The notes under the pieces: model-generated
The model's input: only the letters and a program-made list of their open reading frames with translations
What the model was told of the DNA's origin: nothing
The model's database searches: none
Made by a program: the position numbers and the translations under genes
Source: Neonectria sp. B-13
Lineage: Eukaryota; Ascomycota; Sordariomycetes; Hypocreales; Nectriaceae
Direction of reading: 5' to 3'
NCBI GenBank assembly: GCA_002682825.1
Contig: NOKP01000011.1
Span: 1,364,420-1,428,419, forward strand
Length of the DNA stretch: 64,000 nt
Shown here: positions 57,321-64,000 of the stretch, in pieces
Position numbering within the stretch: position 1 is the stretch's first letter
Layout: every line of letters starts with the position of its first letter

Positions 57321-58210
57321 CTGTGCGACCTGGGAATACCGCCAAGACTCAAGGGTGACGTAGCGGCCGAGAAGTTTGAGAGTGTGAAGGCAAGGCGCCT
57401 GTCCGTCAACGGTCAATGCGCCCAAGAAATTTTGGGCGGAGGGTTGTCTATTGTTCGGTGCGTGGCCGAAGCATGATCGCTATTGAAGCTTTATCATCGG
57501 TGGATGAGAATGATGTCAAGAACGAGGGCCAAGTGAGGACGAGGGTGGCGCGAAGGTGAGCGCGAAGGTGAGGTTCGGAGTAAAGATGAGCGGTGGTCGG
57601 TTTGCTTGTATGCGTAGGTTTGCAAAGTAAAGGAGGCCTCTCCTCACTAGCTGGGTTGACTTTGAGGGCGAAGTGAGATCAGGGCCACACGAGGTCTCAG
57701 GGAAACGAATAAGACTGGGCTATGGTGCTGGGAAATACTGGCTTGAGCAAAGTGCGAAGCGCAGAGCTACACAGGGCCAAAGGTTCTCGCGTGGCTCAGG
57801 AATACACCGTGTTAATGCAGGTCATGCTCTACCTGTAGAGGCTTGTCGAGAACGAAGTTGTTGTGACGCAAGGAATTGAACCACAATGGAGTAGTGGACA
57901 AGGGCTAGTCTTGTCGTCGGCTTTGTCCTCGTCTTCGTCTTTGTGAAGCGAGACAGTTGTGACTGGTGAAGCAGCAGGTACGTAACCGCTTAGCTCAGCG
58001 CTGACAGCTGAAGTCGGGGAGGCGCTGTGTAAGTGTGACGAGGTTCCCGGGTTACTGGCGGCGGTGTCGGGACCAGGATACAGATCTTTATTTGGCTCGT
58101 GCAAGTCTGTGCAGCGCAGTGGAAGATTGTGCGCGTCACGGGGCCAAACGCGCATGTAACGGGACGGGAAATAAGACGTCAGAGAAAAAGACGGTGGGCG
58201 GCTCTAGAAC

Positions 58211-58276
58211 GGCTGGTGATGCTGCTGCGGCTGGTGCTGGTTCTCATGCTGGTTGGTGCTGGTGCTGGTGCTGGCA
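58211..58276. repeat. GGTGCT/GCTGGT microsatellite
   Basis: Imperfect GCTGGT/GCTGCT array ending in GGTGCTGGTGCTGGTGCTGG. Confidence 0.85.
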
Positions 58277-59070
58277 GGGAGAGAGTCGTCGGGCCGTGAC
58301 ACATGAAAAGGGAGAAAACTCAGAGAGAGGCGGAGCTGAGGGTCGCGGCGTTGCAGTCGGTCACCCAAACCACCAGGGCGGGCGTCTCGTCTTAGTATGT
58401 CTTCGGTGTCGGACTTTGGACTTTGAGTGCGAGTTCGCGCGAGTTGTGTGCGCGCGAGAGGATGGAAAAGAGACGGCTAGCTCGGTGTGAGCCAGTGCAG
58501 ACGAGAAGGAGACGCCGGAGGTACCCTGCTGCGGTAGTGTGGTGGGGCGGTACCTGAGGCAGGATTGTCGCTTGCCTTGCCCGGAGACCAAGGCCGAGAC
58601 GGCAAAGACGAAGGCGAAGGCGAATACTTTGACGAGCAGGTAACAAACGGCAGAGATAGAGGACGGAGAGACCGAAAGACGGGGGGGGAGGGACGGGTTA
58701 GGGTAGGTATGGAATGGGGTTTATAGGCCAACCTTCCAGGGGTTGGATGCCGAGAGAATCTTGGAGTGGAGGCTCTAGCCCTGAAGGCGTGCGGTTTGGC
58801 TGGCTGAGCAAACCAACGGCGTGCTGTAGTTCGGGGAGATAAAACCGGAGCCAGGAACAGCGATAGAAGAGGCAGCAGAAACAGGAGAAGAGACAAGAGA
58901 GGTGGAAGGGGCGAAAAGAAAGAGCGGGGACGAACGGGTGAGGGAAAGCAAAGCAAAGGGAAAGGGAACGGGAAAGGAGGAAGAGACGAAGGTGGGAGAA
59001 GAGGAGCTAGAAGCGCTAGAAAGTGGACGAAGATGATGAGATGAGATTTGACTCGGCTGGTCTTTGTCTC

Positions 59071-59110
59071 TCTCGCAGTCTCGCAGTTTCGCAGTCTCGC
59101 AGTCTCACAG
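59071..59110. repeat. 8-bp tandem repeat TCTCGCAG x5
   Basis: Five contiguous 8-bp units: three perfect TCTCGCAG, one TTTCGCAG and a final TCTCACAG. Confidence 0.95.
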
Positions 59111-59213
59111 GAGATCTCACTCATCCGTGTCGTGCTCCTGACTTCTCCCGTCTGGGTCTGGGGCTACAGCGTTGTATTATGGCCGGTGGTGGCCGTCGCC
59201 CGTGGCCGGTGGT

Positions 59214-59241
59214 CCGTCGACCGTCGACCGTCGACCGTCGT
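59214..59241. repeat. 7-bp tandem repeat CCGTCGA x4
   Basis: Three perfect copies plus a final CCGTCGT. Confidence 0.9.
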
Positions 59242-60580
59242 GGCAGTTATCAGTCTCGGATGGGTCCCTTGCCTTGGGGCCCGGGGACAAACAGGCGGCT
59301 GCTATTCGTACAGCCTAATACCGGCCATCGGTAAGGAGCACAGAGTGTATCCAAGGTTCAGGGTCTAAATGGCCGGGGGGAAGGGATCCTAGCGCAAGCC
59401 TCGGCCTGCCCTGTCTGTTGTGCCCTGGACCGCGTGTATCTTGAACCGGGGTCGCCCAGGAAGCTGCAGTTGCGACTCTGTGAGTTGGTCGAGAGCCTAT
59501 CCGTAAGTTGGTACGTATCGGGGTAGAAATCGAGCGGCCACAGTGGAGAGAATGAAGAGACCTTGGTGGATGGATGACATGGGGATGGCCTGTGGGGGTC
59601 CTCGTTGAGGAGAGACATGCATCTTAAAGAGCGGCGTTTGGGCTTTGAGCTCAAAGTACTGTACGGCGAGCACCTGCCTTCCAGATTAGTGGGGCCTTCC
59701 CACCCATTTAACTAGTAGTACTTAGGTGCTTTCCATTCGAAGGGGGAGGAGGGGGACGAATGTGCAGCAGCAGCGAAGAGGGTGTACAAAGCATAGAGAA
59801 GGTTCGTTGCGGTTGTTCCTGCCTACTAAGTAAGGAAGGCTGTCCACACTCCCCGTGCTGGCCATGCTGCCCGGGCATGCCACCTACCCAAGAAATCACA
59901 GTATCGCCAGGCCAGCATTGTCAGGTACCAAGACGAACCACTCCAGATTCCAACGCCCTCTTCTCTCTCGTGAAGCATCGCGAACTTCTATCTCCACTTC
60001 CACTCCTCCCTCTCTCCATCGATTTTGCTGCACGCACTCTGTTGCGCTGGCTGCACTGGAGATACAGTACCGAGTACGTACTTCCTGACCAGGGTCCTGG
60101 TGCGGCCAAGGCGGGAGACACGCAGAAACAGGGTCCACGAGACCAGCGACCCAGGATCACGGGGTCACCAGCACATCAGATGCCACCTCATCAACTACAC
60201 CTTGCTCCTCAATCAATGCCATGCGAGTCAAGACCAACGACTCGAGTCTAAGGCTCGTGTCTCAAGCCTCAGTCCAGGCTGGTCTCACCCTCGCCCCGCC
60301 TCAAGCGCATTCACCGCCCCTGTGTCGGATCAGGCAAGTCGACTCGTCGACTGCATCCGAAGCTTGTGAACAAGCAAGGCACTCACTCGGTGGATGGTGA
60401 TATTCCGCCCCATTTCAACATATCCCTACATATGCCAAGTGCTCTTCTTCGCAGTCACCCGCAGGGCGTTGCCAAGATTGATAGATATGGAACCATGTCC
60501 CAGGCCATCTTCTGTCTTTGCTGGGTTCGTCTCCTCATCTTCTCTCTTCCCATTGCGCCTTCGTCCTCACCTCCTCCCTT

Positions 60581-60605
60581 ACCTTACCTTACTTTACCTT
60601 ACCTT
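60581..60605. repeat. 5-bp tandem repeat ACCTT x5
   Basis: Units ACCTT, ACCTT, ACTTT, ACCTT, ACCTT, in a pyrimidine-rich stretch. Confidence 0.9.
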
Positions 60606-62382
60606 ACGCGTCTTCCGTCTTCTCATTGACCGGAATGAGCACGCGCTCTGCAAAGTCTCGGATATCGACCACTTTATGATCAATCATACTGTTAATGTGT
60701 CAGCGCAGCCTCGTTGCTCCTCAGGTCCGCCACTCACCAGTCAACCGCGTAGATCGCGAATCGATCATCCGTCTTGTTTGAGACTGTCACCACAAGCCAA
60801 CACTCGAACTACTCGATTCTGCGGCTCCGCGTACTGTCTCGCTTCTTCTCCCTCTGGGTGCTGGTGTCACCAAACCACCCACCACTTTGAGTCAAGACAG
60901 CCTCTCGATCCCGATGCGGCAGGATCATCCTCATGCCCCAGAAACCAACTGTCCGGCTACTATCCGTACCCGCACCCGCTGCAAGACTCCCCCCACGCGG
61001 CACCCCCTGCACCACATTCTAGAACAAGCAACGAATTAACCCCTCCAAACGTGTTTGTCTATGATCCTTGTATCATCCATCATCTATCATAATATCGTCA
61101 CGGCATCCCACCGCCACTCGCCTATCGTCTGCGCTTCTTGTTTCCTCATGACACACCAAATAACCCCTTTTGTACTTCACTTTTACTTGCCTTACGCTTC
61201 CAGTGACATTCAATCTGGTCTTGCTATCAAACGCCTGATTGCTCTTGGCAAAAGCAATCAATCACATTCTCTCCATGACAGAGCACACTCTTTGCTGACA
61301 ACCCGCAAGTCATCTCTGTTGCAGCCTCTCAGGTCATATTGAAGAAGAGCTAATGCTCGCTACTCTATCTTCCGGATCGGACCGAATCGCCTAGATTCTT
61401 CTGCGAAACTTGGCCGGATTATCATACCGTATTCTATTATACGGAAGAGGGTCATATTGCTGTGCACCGTGCACTCGCGCACTCGCCCTCTCACCTACGC
61501 ACATCACACTCCCCATGCTATTATCCACGTTTCATCCCGTCATTTTGAGAAGTTGAGAATGTCAACTCGGACAAACCCCTTAGCCAAGCCTCACCGCTTA
61601 CCTACCTTCGCGACAGGACTTGCCTTCTGACAGGTCTAGTTGCGCTTCTGGTTCAGCAGCTTCTCACCCTCATTACAGACAACGGCAAGTCAATTCCGGC
61701 CGCCATAATCAGACATCCCTTGGGCATGTTGGTGTCAGATGCCTCGAGGCAATTGGCCGCCTGGCCCTGGTTTTTTACTTACGGCCTAACTCTTCTTTCT
61801 TTTTCCCGCCCGGTCTCATGGTCATGCCCTTGCCCCGAAGTCTTCTGATCTGTCCTCTTTGCGGGGGTCAGGCCCGGACAAGTCGTGTGACCGTCAGCCA
61901 CCACGAATAAGACTGTTGCAAACTCTGCAGAGCGACTTGTCTCATCCATTATTGGTTCGCACATCCAACTGGCCTCCCAGGCTTGACACGGATGCCTGTT
62001 CCTGAGGACGCCTGACTTGAAGCGCGGCTTTGCGCGGCTTCGTCCGGCCACCCGTCTGCAACTGTGTGGGAGTGTGCGTGGTCTTGTCGGCCGAGAGGAA
62101 TGCCGACTTTGCGGGGGAACCCAATCTCCAGACCCATGACGCCGAGCTTTGACGACCAAGTTACAAGTGCGGGGAGCTCTCCTCTAAGCCCCGGGATAGA
62201 GGATGCGACGGCAAAAACGGAGGACGTCGATAATTATCAACGTGTCCAGCTCTTCCATGCACCCTTGTGAGTCTTGAAGCTACGAAGTGTTAGGCTAAGA
62301 AGCTGTGATTCACAGCCCACGTGGGTTGGATACACAGATGCGACTCTCGCGGACTCGACAAGTCAAAACCCCCCACGCTGGA

Positions 62383-62412
62383 CCCAGGACACAACCCAGG
62401 ACACAACCAGGA
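62383..62412. repeat. 12-bp tandem repeat CCCAGGACACAA x2
   Basis: Two perfect copies followed by a partial CCAGGA. Confidence 0.9.
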
Positions 62413-63833
62413 GACGAGCCAAGAGACCAGGGTCACGCCAATCAATGGTTGCGGGGTTAACGATCCGTGATTTCAAATGGAGGGGATGCCCCGTCGCACA
62501 CCCAGCGATAGCTGTCAAGCTGCCTCTTTGGGACACAACAGCCCCAGCTACTCAACTGACTGCAGATTCAGGCCCAATTGTGAATATTGAGGCTGACAGG
62601 CTGCGCGATTTGGAGCATTGATCAGAGGTCACATGTCCTTGCCTTGTTGTCCCCTCTCCCACCTCTCCGACTTCTCGTTTCATCCCCCGTCGGGTGTCGC
62701 ATCGATACGCGAGCGCTGACCAGGCATCGACTGGACTCGAGAGTCTAGAGCGTTAGAACTCGCGGCAACGACCTAATAATAATAACGTACGGTACTTGAC
62801 CCCTCAACTGCTTGTTAATTTCCTATTAAGTACTGAGTGGACGAAGCCTGGTTATGCGTGCAAGGTGAGAATGCATGGGGATTCACATGTGAAGAGGAAA
62901 TGCAATCTCGACTATCTGGCAAGTTTTCTTTGCCTGGTGACAACTGGACAGTTCTAGACCAAAGTGATAACGACTACAGATAACCAGCATCTTCGCCATC
63001 ATGGCATCATCCACTCATCCACACCTCCCTAACCGTGGACTGATCAACCCACCTCACAACACCATCCCGCATCCTCTCCTATGTGCTTGTCCAAATTTGC
63101 CTAATCGGTCAATCGCCCCCATCACTTTAGGAACCGGTGGGCTCCGATGCGCACCGTACCGTTGCACCGTTGCACCGAGGCTGGGATGCAAACTCGACGA
63201 ACTTGTTGGGTGGCCCTGCAGGTCTCCCTCTAGCCTCCATCGGCTTCAGCCGTTCCCAGCAACGTCGCTCTCTGCGGCCTGCCTTAGATGGCGCATCGTG
63301 GACTATCGATAGGAAGGGATGCGTGTGCGACCAAGCGGCGACCCGGGTGGCGCGACACCGGGCATTGGAACCCAACGACTGGATATGTACCCAGCTTCGT
63401 CCCAGTTTGTTATGCACTGCAGGGATCGGAGAAAATGCCGATCTGACCATGATCAGTTACAGTGGGTGGCTTCTCAACAAAGCTGGGGTAAGGGTTACGT
63501 AGCTGCTTGGCGGCACTTGGCTTGTGTTCTCTTTCCTCAGACCTCACGATTGTTGTCTCCTGTGCACATGTGAGGCGATGCCAGTCCAACGCAAGTATGG
63601 CCGACCCCTGGTTTGGAATCGTTTCGATCTCTTCATTGGCACGTAGGTACGTTGCACAATCACTGCACAATCACAGAACAGTCAACAATCAGGTACGTTG
63701 TCATCTTACAGCGACAAAAGCTCTTTTGGTTCGTAGCATTACCATTATCTAAGCCAATCCCAATTCTAATCCTGCACGCCCGCGTGAAATGACAAATGAG
63801 AGCAGTTACCGTGTTCTCTTTCCTTTTCTTCTC

Positions 63834-64000
63834 TTAGGTGACAGTGTAACCACCGTCAACGCGGAGATCCGCGCCGGTCACGTACAGGCTGGCGTCAGAC
63901 AGCAGGAAGGTGACGGGGCCCATGAGGTCCTTGGGCAGGCCCATCTTGCCCTGGGGGATGAGCGAGGTCCATTTCTGCTTGAGATCTGGGTTCTCGTCGA
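63834..64000 (-). CDS. Short-chain dehydrogenase, C-terminal fragment (window edge)
   Basis: The minus strand reads LKQKWTSLIPQGKMGLPKDL, then MGPVTFLLSDASLYVTGADL and RVDGGYTVT, and a stop at 63834. This is the C-terminal end of a classical SDR: the SDASxYVTGADLxVDGG block is the conserved cofactor-side tail, and fungal polyol (arabinitol/xylulose/mannitol-type) dehydrogenases look most alike. Only the last 54 codons are inside the window, so catalytic and cofactor motifs cannot be seen and the substrate cannot be assigned. Confidence 0.85.
   Translation of the reverse strand, partial: DENPDLKQKWTSLIPQGKMGLPKDLMGPVTFLLSDASLYVTGADLRVDGGYTVT

Larger units (their letters stand above)
57321..63833. 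other. 6.5-kb interval without a supportable gene
   Basis: ORFs up to 232 codons occur but are Pro/Ser/Leu-rich frames of pyrimidine-rich DNA, overlap on other frames, and lack domain signatures. The minus strand from about 58480 to 59030 is strongly pyrimidine-rich and may be leader or promoter of the GATA_AreA-like gene. Five short tandem repeats are listed separately. It could hold long non-coding transcripts, but the sequence alone does not show this. Confidence 0.55.

Noticed and set aside
58477..59124. 215-codon minus-strand ORF with Leu/Pro-rich segment resembling membrane helices
   Set aside because: Repetitive CT-rich DNA gives Ser/Pro/Leu/Phe codons; no family features. Better read as leader or promoter.
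60581..60605. ACCTT repeats as an internal telomere-like tract
   Set aside because: The unit is not the fungal telomere repeat (TTAGGG/CCCTAA).
60394..61092. 232-codon + strand ORF
   Set aside because: Composition-driven, no recognisable motif, contains the ACCTT microsatellite in frame.
1..64000. CRISPR array, prophage, tRNA, rRNA, intact transposon or secondary-metabolite cluster
   Set aside because: None seen by eye; no regularly spaced repeats, no transposase/reverse transcriptase, no PKS/NRPS domains. A tRNA search program was not available.

Overview
This window is nuclear DNA from a filamentous ascomycete (Pezizomycotina, most likely a Sordariomycete). Genes are monocistronic, with introns mostly of 50-65 bp carrying GTAAGT/GTGAGT/GTACGT donors and CTAAC-like branch points. 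Coding GC is high, and CT-rich leaders precede many ATGs. The protein set is fungal: Pal1, Rom2-type RhoGEF, Vma3, Nse4, Vps34, Etr1, a Bor1-type transporter, Mtg1, Cti6 and a GATA_AreA-domain protein. The genus cannot be named from the sequence. One run of 100 Ns (3803-3902) marks an assembly gap.

Layout. 0.1-2.3 kb: Pal1 morphology protein (+). 3.1-4.5 kb: RecA/Rad51-fold-like protein with a degenerate Walker A, interrupted by the gap (+). 5.2-9.1 kb: Rho1 GEF with DEP-DH-PH-CNH (-). 10.8-11.5 kb: six-exon V-ATPase subunit c (+), divergent from the GEF. 12.1-13.0 kb: small unknown (-). 13-16.3 kb: gene-poor. 16.3-17.7 kb: Nse4 (+), with an ACGCG inverted repeat upstream. 18.4-21.9 kb: large coiled-coil/membrane protein (+). 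23.0-23.8 kb: DUF4336 protein (+). 24.4-27.3 kb: Vps34 (+). 28.2-29.4 kb: unknown with PPxY (+). 30.4-31.7 kb: Etr1 (-). 34.6-35.3 kb: unknown (+). 36.4-37.0 kb: decayed 3' end of an arginine-biosynthesis (ArgC/arg-6) gene (-). 37.2-38.2 kb: SDR (-). 38.5-40.5 kb: SLC4/Bor1 transporter (-). 41.0-42.0 kb: Mtg1 (+). 42.5-44.6 kb: Cti6-like PHD protein (-). 46.2-48.2 kb: unknown (+). 49.8-54.6 kb: giant Ser-rich protein (+). 55.7-57.3 kb: GATA_AreA-domain protein (-). 57.3-63.8 kb: long interval without a convincing gene. 63.8 kb to the end: C-terminus of a second SDR (-), cut by the window edge.

These are housekeeping and regulatory genes, not a cluster. Several touch shared biology by chance or loosely: cell-surface growth (Pal1, Rom2 and possibly the Ser-rich protein), endomembrane/vacuole (Vma3, Vps34), mitochondria (Etr1, Mtg1, possibly the DUF4336 protein) and chromosomes (Nse4, Cti6, the Rad51-like protein). 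I found no CRISPR array, phage, intact transposon, tRNA or rRNA, and no secondary-metabolite cluster. Exon boundaries were placed by eye from splice signals, reading-frame continuity and family sequence, and need RNA support.
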